A DNA stretch of 64,000 bases from Ricinus communis (taxonomy: Eukaryota; Streptophyta; Magnoliopsida; Malpighiales; Euphorbiaceae), in NCBI RefSeq assembly GCF_019578655.1, contig NC_063262.1, positions 12,035,582-12,099,581 on the forward strand, in the 5' to 3' direction. The notes under the pieces are model-generated. The model was not told the DNA's origin and ran no database searches. It saw nothing but the letters and a program-made list of their open reading frames with translations. Positions within the stretch are counted from its first letter, which is position 1. Every line of letters begins with the position of its first letter. Shown piece by piece: positions 1 to 11,962 of the stretch. A program made the position numbers and the translations under genes.

Positions 1-780
1 AGGCTTTTGCTTCATCAATTCTAAATCTCTTATAGAGACTTCTAACTGAGCGTTGTAGTCATATTGTTATACAAAAGCATCACAAAGCTTTTTCCAATTA
101 GACTTGATGGGCCTATCTAAACCATGGTACCAATTCACAGTTAGCCCTTCTAATAAGACTACAAAAAGCTTGATGATTGGGGTCTTAGCCAAATAAGTAG
201 TACTCCTGATAGTCGCATATTGCTTCAATTGCATCTTTGGATCTCCGATTCTAATGAACTTCTGCATTTCAGTCATACAGAATTTGGGAGGCAACTTGTC
301 TTCTCCAATCAGCATCAATTCATCAAAAGCAAAGGTTGAATCTAAACGTTGATCTTTCAACATATCTTGCATCTTGTCGAGCCTTTTAGACAGACTATCT
401 AGAATCTCATATTCCATAATAGCTTTTGCAGTAAGAGCAGACTCTTTCTTAGCTTGTTCTAGCATGTAGTCATCTAAATTCCAGAGATGCTCACCATGTG
501 CTTCCACATTATCAATAGCTATTACAGTAGTTACGAGGGTAGTAGTCATTTTTTGGGTAGTTTACTTCCTGAAAATCTGAGCCAAATCTTCCTAGAGTTC
601 CTCTCAAATCATAATTCTTAGGTCAACCATAATTGCAGTTTTAATAGCATCGATATCTTGCGCATAGGCCATCTTTGTTTCACCTTCTGATGTACTACTT
701 CTTCCGCTCTTGTCTTGATTACTGGTAAGAATGGCCCTTTTGATATCCATTCTAGCTTGCCACCCTCTTGTCTCTTTTAA
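1..780 (-). pseudogene. Tat/Ogre-like Ty3/gypsy gag fragment
   Basis: A minus-strand gag region reads from about 780 leftward and runs off the window. The open part (549-67) has the retrotransposon gag pattern of the Tat/Ogre lineage: LPPKFCMTEMQKF, GDPKMQLKQY, LLEGLTVNWYHGLD and SNWKKLCDAFV. This matches the family's block of a P-KF core, a G-P-HL-Y segment, a short hydrophobic W-Y motif and W--L--AF. Upstream, from 780 to 550, a related frame continues (MAYAQDIDAIKTAI) but is interrupted by a stop, so the copy is decayed. Gag forms the particle that packages element RNA. No protease or RT is visible here; they would lie to the left of the window. Confidence 0.75.
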
Positions 781-1249
781 ACCAAAGGTGATAAATCTAT
801 ATGGCTAAAAGATAAGGTGTTAGTATGATGCATGCAATGCATGGGATGCATGATGGACGTGCTATGCAAAAGGACAAAGAGAAAGGTTTAGCATACATAA
901 AGTCATTATACAAAGCATCTTTACAACCTTATTTCTCTCACACATGGTTCATAGTGAGTCATTCTTCCCTAGAATTTTGGGCCTCGGCTTCCTACCAACA
1001 TGAAATAGCCCGATGCGCATGCTATAATCTCTCAAAGTAGATTTAAAACAAACAAGGCAATCTTTTTCAGTATAAGTATGAAGCCTGCATATTTTATGCC
1101 TAGGGCCTCATTCCATATGTTCATGGGCCAAGGCTTTTCAATATTTGGGCTTAAGCACTTATAAAGAGAAACTTCTCAAATAGCAAGTAGATTCCTAAGG
1201 GAGATCACTACGGTCATTACCGTGAGCTGAGTTTTGGGTAAGGATAAAA

Positions 1250-3688
1250 GGCTCCTACAAGTAAAAAGTATTCTCTCTTGGCTCATCTCCCCACTCAAGG
1301 GTCCATGTGATGAAGGAAATCCACTCATTAATTGTGAGTGATGGTTGGCCAGTGTTGCAATTCCAAGATTGGAGTGGAACCAAAGAACTACTAACTAACG
1401 CCATCGGGGCTATAGGGACCAAAGTGCCAATATGTGATAATGTTTTAGTGATGCAAGAATCACTCATTAAATTATAAAATTTAAAATAAAGATACACTAG
1501 AATCACTAAGTGTCTTTAGCGACTACAGCACTGTAAAGCTTTTTAGCCTAATTAGGAACACACTAAGTAGTCACACAGACTAGCATGGAGATAGGAGTCG
1601 CCACTCGGGTAACCGGGACACTTTTACTAATGAGTGACATTCTTGATTCTATAAGGAAGCCTAAGTCACAAATCTAGAGATGGATCCGGAAGCCAACTTC
1701 CTTATTTATGTATATTTATCTTTAATTTTAGTATTTAACGGGTTATTCCCTATAAATGCAATATAATATTTTTACATATCAATCAATACAGCATGTGAGG
1801 TTCACCTAAGTCTAACCCTTTTATTAAAGCCCAGCCCAATATTAAAATTATTAACCTAAAGTTTATTATATATAAGATCCACCTAGTCTAGCCCGATTAC
1901 AAGTTATGCTTTAATAACAAGCCTGTTGAGCCTAATTAACTACTTTTTATGGAGAGCCCTTATTGAATGACCCTAAATCTAATGTGGCTCAATTTTAACC
2001 TAACTAAGCATGGTAAAGCCCATTAAGTCTATATGAGTTTTAGATTAAAGCCCAATTACCATCTTAATTAAGCTAATATACTAAGTTTTCATGCTAGGTC
2101 GAGTTGTAAGGCCTAAGTCTATGTGGCCCATTTTAGTTAATCAATCATATTTACACTTATTTAATCATATAGTAAACAAAATAACAAGCAAAAAATAAAG
2201 TACAAAAAGTAAATCTAGCTATTACAACCCGCCTACAACTAAAAACGGAAAGTAAAACACCTAAAACTAAGTGCATAACGTAAATAATTTAACAAATACA
2301 TCAAAAATCCATAAATGGCCGAAATCTTGGGTTTTAGGTTTCTGAGCTGATCGGCTATAGTTGTAGAATCAATCGACTCAACACAGAGCCAAATCGGCTT
2401 TAGGATTTTGGTTGGCATTTTTGGTAGTTTCTTCCTCGATTCGATCGCCCCGGGGCTAATTCCACATGCACATGAGACAAAAGATCAATCAAACTGTGGA
2501 AAATCAAATAAAAAACATAAAAAGAACATAAAATCAACTAAAAAACCCTAAACATATCATGCAAACCCTATTATATAGACTAGCAGTAAGCAAAAAATGA
2601 CTAAACATCATATTTTGATAATGTAATCCTAAAACATTTAACTATACTCTAAAACCCTAGTCATGTTACTAATCGTTAAATGAAAAACACAATCAAAATC
2701 CTACATGCTCTTATTATCTGACTCAATTCCCAACAATGTTCTTATTATTATATTCAATTCCTAGCCATATTTTTATTATCATTTGATTCTCAACAATGTT
2801 ATAACATGTAATCATAAAAAGAAACCTATTCTAATCACATAAAACACATAAATCAAAAAATAAAACCTAATCATGTTTCTAGGAAAGCATAATAAATACC
2901 AGTTTTGGAAGATGATATGGATGATGGTGGATGTGGGGGAATCCTCAGGTTTTCACCATATTTGGTTGTTCAGCGAGTCTCAAGAGACATTGATGCAGTA
3001 GAATTAAAGATCGATTGAGGATCCAGTGCTACTTAGGATATGAAAAGCTTATGTCATCCTCTTCAAAAGACTTCCTAATTCTCTTAGTTCTTCCTTAGTG
3101 TCTCAACTCCCTGTATCTTTTTTTCTCAAACGTGTATCAACTACTAATAGCTTTCCCTCTCCCTCTAGACCCAAGAGTTAAGTAGGTATTTATAGACCTA
3201 GGGTTTAGGAAACCTAGGAATAAATTGATATTTCAAGTTTTCTAGAAATTATCTTTGATTAAATCAAATAAAATCTCATATTTATCAATAAAATCCTTCT
3301 ATAAATTCATTTTGGATGTTAAAATGCCCAAAAACAATGTTAGATTATGAAAACCACAAATCCGCATCATGTAGAGTCGGTCGGCTCATAGAGCTGATTG
3401 GCTCTAAAGGGCAAAAGTTCAAAAAATATTTGCAATTTAGTCTCTAAACTTGCGAAAATCATTATTTTAACCTTCAAACTTCACTTTTCTTGACAATTAA
3501 ACCCAAATTGATTTCAGAAAAGTAATTTTGATTATATTAAACTCAACCCTAACCTCGGATTCACCCGTCCTCCGTCTCCCGAGACTCGAGAAATGCAATA
3601 ACTTTCATCATAGGATTTTCTATAATTCTCTCGATATTTAGATCCGGAAAATGGGGGCTGATACTTTCAAGCTATTTCTAACCTCTAT
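1250..3688 (-). mobile_element. non-coding leader/LTR region of the Tat/Ogre-like element
   Basis: No credible gene is seen here. The sequence is AT-rich and lies 5' of the minus-strand gag, where the leader and 5' LTR should be. At 1594-1619 there is a conserved-looking block (GGAGTCGCCACTCGGGTAAC and the following bases; GTTACCCGAGTGGCGACTCC on the minus strand) that I recall from LTR ends of plant Tat-type elements. Repeated phrases occur near 2340-2420 and 3370-3410 (CGGCT, GATTGGCTC, GTCGGTCGGC). LTR termini were not located, so the boundaries are approximate. Confidence 0.4.
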
Positions 3689-3931
3689 TTTTTACTATCG
3701 CACCCATTCTAGTGTAGTCGCAATTTTGAGCTTTTGTAGACTAGGATTTTCTACCATAAAAGTGTTGCTTTTCATCGGTCGCGCCCTTTTGGTGCAGTCA
3801 CGATTTTAAAATAACTTTTATTTGATTATTCTACAACATCAACACTTAAAAAATCATTAGATCAAACCTTCAATTTGTTTGTTAAGATCAAAATAAGAGA
3901 TTAAGCATGTCATAAGGCATTTAAGCTAACA
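3688..3931 (-). mobile_element. Sirevirus LTR fragment, inverted
   Basis: Read on the minus strand from 3931, the sequence begins TGTTAGCTTAAATGCC and follows, with scattered differences, the start of the Sirevirus LTR at 47456 (TGTTAGTCTAAGTGCC). Shared blocks include CTTAATCTCTTA, GATCTTAACA, GGTTTGATCTAAT, GTTGTAGAATAAT and GTCTACAAAAGCT. Homology stops near 3688, so only the first ~245 bp of the LTR are present. It points the opposite way to the Sirevirus body that follows, so it is not that element's own 5' LTR in normal order. Confidence 0.7.
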
Positions 3932-4530
3932 GCCATGCATGAAGAAAAAAACAATAATCGATTTATGCATAACTAATTAATTATGGATGCCAAAAAATGA
4001 GTTTGGCAGAGTGGGTGCTTAAATTACTTATACATAATAAGAAAAAATAAAATTTTTAATTAGATAACTAATTTCTTGAATTAAATTAATAAAAATTATT
4101 AATAACAATATGTATAGAAATAAACAACAAGTATAATTAACGGTGAAGACTTTAATGATTGATATGATATATGAAAGTAGAAAAAAGTAGGGGAATGTAC
4201 GAATAAATATATGTTCTATAATAAATTAGTGATAACTAATTTAAAATAATAATTCATAATATTATTTACTAAAATAAATTTTATATTTAATAATTTAAAT
4301 TATAAATATAATCTCTTATATATTGTTGATTTATTCAAATCAAATAATATTAGTATTAATTGGTTAAGTTTATTCATAAATAATATTTTTTATTTTTTCA
4401 TCAATATAGGGTTTAAAATTCCAACTTTATTACTTTGTTCGTTTCAATTTGATATTTTTTATCCATCCCAAAAAATAATTTAATTTATTTAATTATTAAT
4501 TTAATAGATAATTATTAAAATTATGATTCA
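3932..4530. other. AT-rich spacer
   Basis: About 600 bp of very AT-rich sequence with no open frame, RNA gene or recognisable repeat that I could support. It separates the inverted LTR fragment from the Sirevirus gag. Confidence 0.6.
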
Positions 4531-4539
4531 TTAGTGAAG

Positions 4540-5390
4540 AAATGGAAAGCTCCCACCGAAATAAAGAATAGTGAAGAAAGAATTCTTCCTAGAGAAGAAT
4601 GGGTCGATGCCCACAAGAACAAGTAACCAATGGCTATAGTTGTGAGTTGCCTCTCTAGAGAAGAATATGTGAGAGTGCAACATTGCACTACGGCTCATCA
4701 AATTTGGACTACCTTGGAAAACTATCATGAAGGCACGAAGTAAGTAAAATCAAGAAAGATCCAAATGTATGTCATCAAATATGAGATGTTCAAGATAAAG
4801 CCTAACGAGTCTGTCACCAATATGATAGATAGACTTCTCACCATCATCAACAATGTGAGAAAGCTTGGAAAGCACTATGAGCTAGTAGATATTAACAACA
4901 AAATGCTTAGGAGCCTTCCCTTAGATAAATATGGTGCTAGAGTTGCTAGTATTGAAGAAGCAAATGAAGACCTAAGGAAGATCCCTACCAACATTCTCAT
5001 TAGTAAGCTTCTATCTCATGAGATGTCTCTTGTGAGGGATGAAGTTGATAAAGATAGTGGGAAGAAGAAAGCCCTAGTTCTCAAAGCTAGCACAAGAACG
5101 CAGGATGCATTGGATCTCCCAAGTGATGATGAAGATCAAAGGGAAGCTCTAAGTGAGAGTGTGATGTGGCTCTCATCACCAAGCACGTAAAGAGGATACT
5201 TGAAGCCAAAATAAAAAGAAGCAACAAGCCCTTTACTAGGAAGAAGTCCTCCAAATCAAAAATAAGTAAGGATAAAAAGGAGGAAGTCACTTGCTATGAA
5301 TGTGGGAAGCAAGGGCATATCAAACCGGATTGTCCCAAGCACTTGAAGAGGAAGAAGGGAGATAGAAAAGAAAAAGGATTTGAAGGCTAA
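4540..5390 (+). pseudogene. Sirevirus-type Ty1/copia gag (degenerate)
   Basis: Gag of a Sirevirus-like copia element. The frame from 4765 has the UBN2/Retrotran_gag_2 pattern (YEMFKIKPNESVTNMIDRL, TIINNVRKLGK, RSLP, LSHEM) followed by an acidic stretch typical of Sireviruses. In another frame, from 5166, a CCHC zinc knuckle is clear: CYECGKQGHIKPDC at about 5293-5334. The gag start (about 4540-4760) contains in-frame stops, and at least one frameshift lies near 5150-5170, so no intact protein is made. A complete Sirevirus gag is a single longer frame. The following 5391-6340 is the degenerate remainder, with many stops. Confidence 0.8.
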
Positions 5391-6345
5391 TTGGAGTGAT
5401 GCATCTTCATCCTCCAACAATGAAAGTGAAAGAGAAGAGGAGGCTAATCTTTGCTTCATAGAAAATATAGAAGACTCCCCAAGAAGTATATTCCACTTCT
5501 CATTCATGCAATTCTTCTTCTTGTTCATCTTCTCATTCTTTTGGTGATGACTTGTTGGATGATAAGGATGAGCTCTCACAAAATATGCTTTCAAAACTAA
5601 AATTTTACAAAAATAAATGTTCTAGCTTGGAGAAAGACCTTAAAATTTCAAAGAAAGAAATTTCCTCCTTAAAAACTTGTAATTATGACTTAAGAAAATT
5701 ACTAGATGATATTTAAAAAAAAGAACTTTTTAAAGAGAATAATTCTTTGAAAAATAAAGTTAAAGAGCTTAAGAACTTAATTTTAAAATTTCACAAAGGA
5801 AAAGAGTCTCTTGACACACTAGTTGTGTCTCAAAGACCTCCTCTTGTGAGATATAGACTAGGGTTCCAAGGAGTTTCATCATCCTTATCTCATAAAATAA
5901 TATTTATGTTAGTCACTCAACCATAAGTATTTGAGAGAAACTCAAATGGAGCTTCAAAGAGTAAACCACACACTAGACCTCTCATTTAAAAGAAAGAAAA
6001 AGTTACACATGTTACAAAGGCTAAGCCAAGAGGAACAAAGCATGCATTCATGTATAAGAACACAAATACTGATAAATCTTGTTCATGCATGTGTGAAGGT
6101 AATCATATGAGGTCCAAGCCTTAAGCAAAAATGGCTAAGAAGACCAATCCAAATCCAATTAAAAATTCTAAGGTCACTTGCCACTATTAAATGAGAATTG
6201 AACATATCAATGTGAAATGCAAAATAAGGAAAATGCACATTTTCATGAATGATTTCCAATGCTAACCCCAAAGGACCCAACCTTGTTTGGGTACCTAAAA
6301 TCAAGTGAATTGACTTCTTTTATAGGAGTGTCTTAAATCCACAAG
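5391..6345 (+). pseudogene. decayed Sirevirus gag-pol linker
   Basis: Lysine- and serine-rich coding relics remain but stops interrupt every frame. Position between the gag zinc knuckle and the protease identifies it as the coiled-coil and linker part of the Sirevirus polyprotein. No host gene is visible. Confidence 0.5.
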
Positions 6346-6349
6346 TACA

Positions 6350-7022
6350 AATCTTTGGCATGTTGATAGTGGATGTTCAAGGCATATGACGGGTGACGAG
6401 AGCCTCTTTGTAAATGTCAAGGACTATAAAGGAGGCAAAGTAATTTTTGGAAATGATGCCAAGGGCAAGGTAATTGGCATCGGCTCCGTTGGTAAGAATG
6501 GTAAATCTTTCATTGATGATGTTTTTCTAGTTGATGGTTTGAAACATAATTTATTGAGTATAAGTCAATTATGTGATAAAGGGAACAAAGTCACTTTTGA
6601 CTCCAATGGATATCTTATCAATTCCCTAGTGGATGATAAAGTGATATTCAAAGGAGAAAGAAATAGTAACACCTATACAATTGACTACACATGGTTGCTA
6701 ATCAATCTTTCAAGTGTCTTATGTCTATTAGTGATGAATATTGGCTATGACATAGAAGACTTGGACATGCAAGCATGGAACTTCTACACAAGTTAGCCAA
6801 AGAAGAGCTAGTAAATGGACTTCCCAAAGTGAAGTTCATCAAAGACAAGCCTTGTGAACCATGTCAAATGGGAAAACAAGATCTATCATCTTTTAAACCC
6901 AAAACTATTGTAAGTACTTCTAGACCACTTCAATTATTACATATGAATTTGTTTGGACCTATTAAAGTAGCTAGTTTGGGTGGAAAGTCATAATACATTT
7001 ATGATTGTTGATGATTACTCTA
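6350..7022 (+). pseudogene. Sirevirus protease, GAG-pre-integrase and start of integrase
   Basis: Copia pol fragment in the order protease then integrase. The aspartic protease active-site triad reads DSG in the segment VDSGCSRHMTGDESL (about 6363-6410), followed by FVNVKDYKGG and LKHNLLSISQLCD. A GAG-pre-integrase segment follows (LAKEELVNGLPKVKF, then PCEPCQMGKQ with the integrase zinc-binding CxxC), and then the first integrase-core residues (LLHMNLFGPIKVASLGGKS). A frameshift breaks the frame just after GGKS near 6990. At about 7022 the copia sequence stops abruptly inside the integrase core and joins the Athila-like LTR. Confidence 0.8.
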
Positions 7023-7024
7023 GA

Positions 7025-7891
7025 GAGAGAAAACACTTAGAGAACTTAATTTCCTTTCATTTTTAGAGTTTTGATTGGTATTTTTCTCAAAGAAGAACAT
7101 CATTTCCTTCATTTCTTGTCAAGATTGAAGATTTTTATTTCTACTCTTCCATGACTAGTTTGAGATCTTCTTCCCTTAATCGTTATTTCTTTATTGTAAT
7201 GTCTAGGAACTAATCTTCTTGCTATTTGGATTTTGATGAACCCTGATTTGTTTTGTATGGATTGATTCAAAGTTAATGCAATTAATCTTTTTCATGAGTT
7301 GTGTTATCCCTTTGATTACTTAATTATCTATTTCAATTGATAAGTCAACGTATTGATTGATATTTATTTTTATAAACTGATTAGAGATCATTTTTTATGA
7401 ATTAATCACATCTTAGGGATTGAGGATTGATTGGGATACTAGAGATAGATCTACAAGATCCTTTAGTTCAATAATTCCTTAATCTTAATGCATGACCTAA
7501 GTGAGTAGGTTTGAGAAGAGATTCCTCTCCCTCCTCTTAGGAATTGGGGGTCTAATCACTTGAGAAAGGTTTAAGCCTAATCTTGTGGAATGCCAACTCA
7601 ACTCTTGATTTGAATTAATTGTTGTTTGTTTCATAAAATACTTAACTTATTAGGGGGATTCACTACCTAAATAGGTTTTACCCTTGATAAATTTACTAAT
7701 CCTTTTAATCTTTGTTTTCAAGATTATTTTACTTTTAAATATACACCTAAACAACATTTTGATTTCTAAATATTAGTATAAGATTGAAGGAAGCATTCAC
7801 AATTAGATCCCCAATGGAACGATATTCTTATTGATCATTATATTACTTAATACGATTGGTGTACTTTGCCGTGTACGAGTAGCGTGCATCA
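7025..7891 (+). mobile_element. 5' LTR of Athila-like Ty3/gypsy element, 5'-truncated
   Basis: About 867 bp aligning throughout with the last ~880 bp of the LTR at 11963-13311 and of the solo LTR at 48163-49568. Shared blocks include AACACTTAGAGAACTTAAT, GATTGATTCAAAGTTAATGC and TCTTAGGGATTGA. It ends in GCGTGCATCA at 7891, like the other copies. The first ~465 bp of the LTR, including its terminal TG and small palindrome, are missing. The break from copia sequence lies in the purine run around 7021-7030. Confidence 0.85.
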
Positions 7892-7896
7892 AGTTT

Positions 7897-7914
7897 TTTG
7901 CGCCATTATCAGGG
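7897..7914 (+). promoter_or_regulatory. tRNA primer-binding site
   Basis: TTGCGCCATTATCAGGGG lies five bases after the LTR end. It is a mutated form of the TGGCGCCGTTGTCGGGGA-type primer-binding site common in plant Athila/Tat-type elements. It would prime minus-strand cDNA synthesis. Several mismatches suggest that this copy is old. Confidence 0.55.
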
Positions 7915-8030
7915 GAATCTTTTCTGTTATGATATTATTAGTAATTCAAAAGCTAGTGATTTAGCATTTTATGTTTTATTTGGTTTAACTTTATTGTGTT
8001 TGTGTTTTCTTTAGGTACTTGAATCTGTGT

Positions 8031-9540
8031 ATGACCCGAGCTAATTCAACACTACTATTCGCTTACGAACCAGAGTTAGAAAGAACTTTGAGGAAGCAGC
8101 AAAGAGAAGAACGATAATGAGCTTTAGTCGAAATAGTGGAGGAGTTATAGAATCAGAATCAAGAAAGAGACCTAAACCAAAAAGAGGAACAATGTAGAAT
8201 GGCAACTCCACCCAGGGAGAGAACCATGATAGAGTATGCACGACCAACTCTTAATAGGGTTACATCGAGTATTGTGATGCGAAATGTGATCAAGCCCAAT
8301 ATTTATTTAAATGATGCAAAATAATTGCTTGTTTAACAGTTTACTCAATGAGGATCCAAACACACATTTGGATGATTTTTTGGAGTTTTGCAATACCTTT
8401 AAGATTAATAGGGTATCGGATGATGCTATTCGGTTGAGGCTATTCCTATTTTTGTTAAGGGATAAGCCAAAGAAGTGGTTGAAATTGTTTCCAATGGGGA
8501 CATTTACGACATGGAATTAGCTAGCTGAGAAATTCTTGGAGAGATACTTTCCACCTTCTAAGACGGCGAAGTTGAGGAATGACATAGCTGGATTTCTTCA
8601 GTAAGAGAATGAGACTCTATACAATTACTAGGAATGTTTCAAGGATTTATTGAGGAGCTGTCCACACCATGGTTTACCTTTATGGCTGCAAATTTAGACG
8701 TTCTTTAATGGATTGAATTACGCAAGTAAGCAATCTATTAATGTTGCAGCAGGTGGATCACTAAACAATAAGACTCCTGCGAAAGCTATGGATCTTATTG
8801 AGGATATAGCAGTCATGAACTACTAGTGGCAGAATCCTAGAGAGCAAGTTCGAGCCAAAGGAAGTGGAATCCATGCGGTAGACCCTGTGGTAGCTGTAAA
8901 TGCACAATTATAGGACATGAATAAAAAGATGGATGCTTTGACTATGTCTTCATCTAGAAGACAAGCACAAATTATGACTTGTGATTAGTGTGGGGGTAGT
9001 CATCAAAGTCAAGATTGCCAAAATGGCAACACTTTCGCTAAGCCGGAGCAAGTTGATTATGTTGGAAATGCTCCTAGGCAGTAGAACAACCCCTACAGTG
9101 ATACCTAAAACCCTAGGTGGAGAAATCATCTGAATTTCTCTTAGGAGAATCATAATCAGAATCAACAGAGGCCTCCACCTCCAAGTTTTCAGCAATAAAA
9201 TCAGTCGTAGACTCCTTCTAGAAGGAGTAATCTATAGGAGACGATGGAGGAGTTTATATTTGCGTCTGAAACAAGGTCCCAAACTACTAAAACTGCGCTT
9301 AAAAACTAGCAAGCTTCAATTTAAAACTTAAAGAATCAAGTGGGGCATATTGCAAAGCTTTTGAATGAAAGACCTCAGGGCAGTTTGCCAAGCAACATAG
9401 AAGCTAACCCTAAGGAGCAACTTAAGGTTATTACATTGCACAGTGGTAAAGAACTAAAATCTAAGCTGAATGAAGTAGATGAAGAATCTATTATAACTGA
9501 GAAGGTTGATGATGAAAAAGAGGGTACATAGGCTGAAATC
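8031..9540 (+). pseudogene. Athila-like Ty3/gypsy gag
   Basis: The start codon at 8031 gives MTRANSTLLFAYEPELERT, a start typical of this Ty3/gypsy lineage. The gag core follows from about 8311 ([40 protein letters not shown], then LAEKFLERYFPPSKTAKLRN after a stop at 8518). A spoiled zinc-knuckle stretch lies near 8980-9020 (TCD, GGSHQSQDC). The end (about 9340-9530) is the lysine/glutamate-rich linker to protease. Stops at several points (for example 8089, 8518, 8602 and 8986) rule out a functional protein. Confidence 0.75.
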
Positions 9541-9839
9541 GAGGATAAGGTAGAAACAACACCAAAGCCCGCCCCTTTTATAAAGGAATATCAACCCAGA
9601 ATACCCTTTACAGCTCGCCTTTAGAAGGATAAACTAGATGCACAGTTTAGTATGTTTCTTGAACTTTTTAAACAATTCTTTATTAACATATCTTTTTTGG
9701 AAGCTCCATTGCAGATGCCTAAGTATGCTAAATTCTTAAAGGAACTCATTTCTAACAAGAGGAAGCTCGAGGAAGTGTCAATGGTGCAACTGTTGGAATA
9801 AGAGTTCAATGATCATTCAAAGAAGATTACCAATGAAAA

Positions 9840-10930
9840 ATTAAAAGATCCAAGAAGTTTTACTATTCCTTGCTTTACTGGTAATCTAAATGTTGATAAT
9901 GCGTTAGCTGATTTAGGGGCTAGCATTAGTATTATGCCTTATAACTTGTTCAAGAAATTAGGGCTGGGAGAACCTAAACCAACACTCATGAGCATTCAAT
10001 TAGCTGATAAATATGTTGTATATCCTAGGGGTATCATTGAGGACTTATTGTTAAGGTTCAGGAGTTCATTTTTCCTATGGATTCTGTAGTTATGGATATG
10101 GATAAAAAGACCCTTCCTTGCTACAGCTAGAGCCATCATTGATGTTCATGATGGTAAGCTCATCTTAGGGTAGGGGAAGAACAAGTAACATTTTAAATCC
10201 CTAATGCCATGAAAAATCTGCTTGTACTCGATGACATGGATGTTAGTAATGATAGAGTTGAACATGAGACTGTAAATTGTATTTTGTCTATTATTGCTAA
10301 AGATCCTTTGGACTTTTGTTTGGTACAGGAATAGGAGAAATGTGAGATGCCAGGAGCTCTGGAGCAGCTAGCCTACCTTGAGGCAGTAAAACTAATGAGA
10401 AAGCAGTTTTTTGAGCCTAAAAAGATGGCCAATGAGGAAAGGATGAAGCCTTCCATTGAAGATCCTCCTCTTTTGGAACTCAAACAGCTTCTGGAATACT
10501 TAGAGTATGCCTTCTGATGGAGGGATCCAAGCTTCTAGTAATAATTAGTTCTGCATTATTGAATTATCAAAAGGCTAAGCTATTGGAAGCCTTGAAAAGG
10601 CAGTTGAGGGCAGTAGCTTGAAAGATAGCAAATATAAAGGGAATCAATCCTTCTTTTTACACACATAAGATTCTCATGGAAGAAGAGTTCAAAATAGTGG
10701 TGCAACCTCAAAGGCGTCTCAATCCTAACATGAATGAAGTGATTAAACTTCTTGATGTTGGGATTATCTATCCCATTTCAGGTAGTTCTTAGGTAAGCCT
10801 AGTATAAGTAAGGAGCACACGAAGAGGTGGCGTGATACTAGGATTAAACCAAAAAGAGAGTTTCAAGTTGGAGACTAGGTGCTTTTATTCAACTCAAGAC
10901 TTCGGCTTTTTCTAGGTACCTATAAGTTTT
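9840..10930 (+). pseudogene. protease, RT start and integrase tail of Athila-like element (internal deletion)
   Basis: The protease region has ADLGASISIMPYNLFKKLG (9908-9963), the aspartic protease active site in the divergent form seen in this lineage. From about 10690 the RT N-terminus appears (RRLNPNMNEVIKLLDVGIIYPIS). At about 10800 the sequence jumps to an integrase C-terminal part (VLLFNS-LRLF, 10878-10915). Most of RT, all of RNase H and the integrase core are missing. The element is therefore a non-autonomous deletion derivative, and it also carries stops and frameshifts. Confidence 0.65.
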
Positions 10931-11962
10931 CGATTCAGCAATCGGGAATCTAGTGCAAACCAGGAAAACAATTCTTTTCCCTTTCTTTCTTTCATCTCTA
11001 TGGACACATCGAGGACAATATCTCCGATAAGTGTGGGGAAAGAGTTTTTATTGTCTTCTTCTTAGTTGTGATTAATTTCCTATAGACTTATTGAAATTAA
11101 TTAATTACTTGCTATAGTTTTCTTTCTTTCGAATTTATAGATTCTAAATAATAAATGTGGTTAATTATTTATGGAATTGAGATTTAGTTGATTTGGCTTT
11201 GAATTGAGAATATAAGCTTGGTATCCATGCTAGGGTTTTTGATCCGTAGTATTGCATTGTCTTTATATCTTAAAATTTTAATTATGTTTATGAGCATTAA
11301 GATTTTAAATTTTTCTTAATTTTGATGGGTAGATACATCCAATAACCCTTTCTACTCTCTTATTCTTTTTGAGATAAAAAAAATAAAAATAAAAATAAAA
11401 ACAACAGGAACGATCCTAAGAGTCTTTCGCTCTATTCCAATATTCTCAAAAAGGGTTTGTGATGAAAAGAATAAGTCAAAGAAAACCCCGAGAACATGAG
11501 TAGTTTCTGGACTTGTGACTCTAGTTGAGTAACCGAGGGTTGGTATCACCAATGTCTACACTTGCATCAAAAGACTATAATGACAATTTCCAATATGCGT
11601 GGATCTCTATGAAAAAATGATATAAGCTATCGAGTTTCATGAGAATTTTTTTGTGCTTAGGGGGAAAAACTTTATCTTTATTTTCTTCAAAATTTTGGGT
11701 TAATTGTAAGGAATGCTCATTCTTCTAACTTTAGATTTCAAGGTTTTAATGTTTATTGCTTTCTATTATTCGATTGCTTTAGACGTTGGTATTTTGTTTA
11801 AGGATCGACTATTGGCTAGGCAATTCTAAATTGAGATGAGATGAATGATTAGCCTTGATATTTTATGAAATCTATTTATTAGAGAGGGAGTTTGTCATTT
11901 CTTTATTTTCTATTTTATTCAATTTTCTTGAGGACAAGCAATTGCTCAAGTGTGGTAGAATT
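10931..11962 (+). mobile_element. 3' untranslated region with polypurine tract of Athila-like element
   Basis: No gene. This AT-rich region ends in TTGAGGACAAGCAATTGC and CTCAAGTGTGGTAGAATT (11929-11962). That motif directly precedes the 3' LTR in many plant Ty3/gypsy elements, and the polypurine-type primer for plus-strand DNA is expected here. The same motif precedes the palindromic element's LTR at about 40220-40255. Confidence 0.6.

Noticed and set aside
825..1040. Short plus-strand open frame starting MMHAMHGMHDGRAM
   Set aside because: It is a low-complexity repeat of ATGCATG-type sequence in the leader of a minus-strand retroelement, with no family resemblance.
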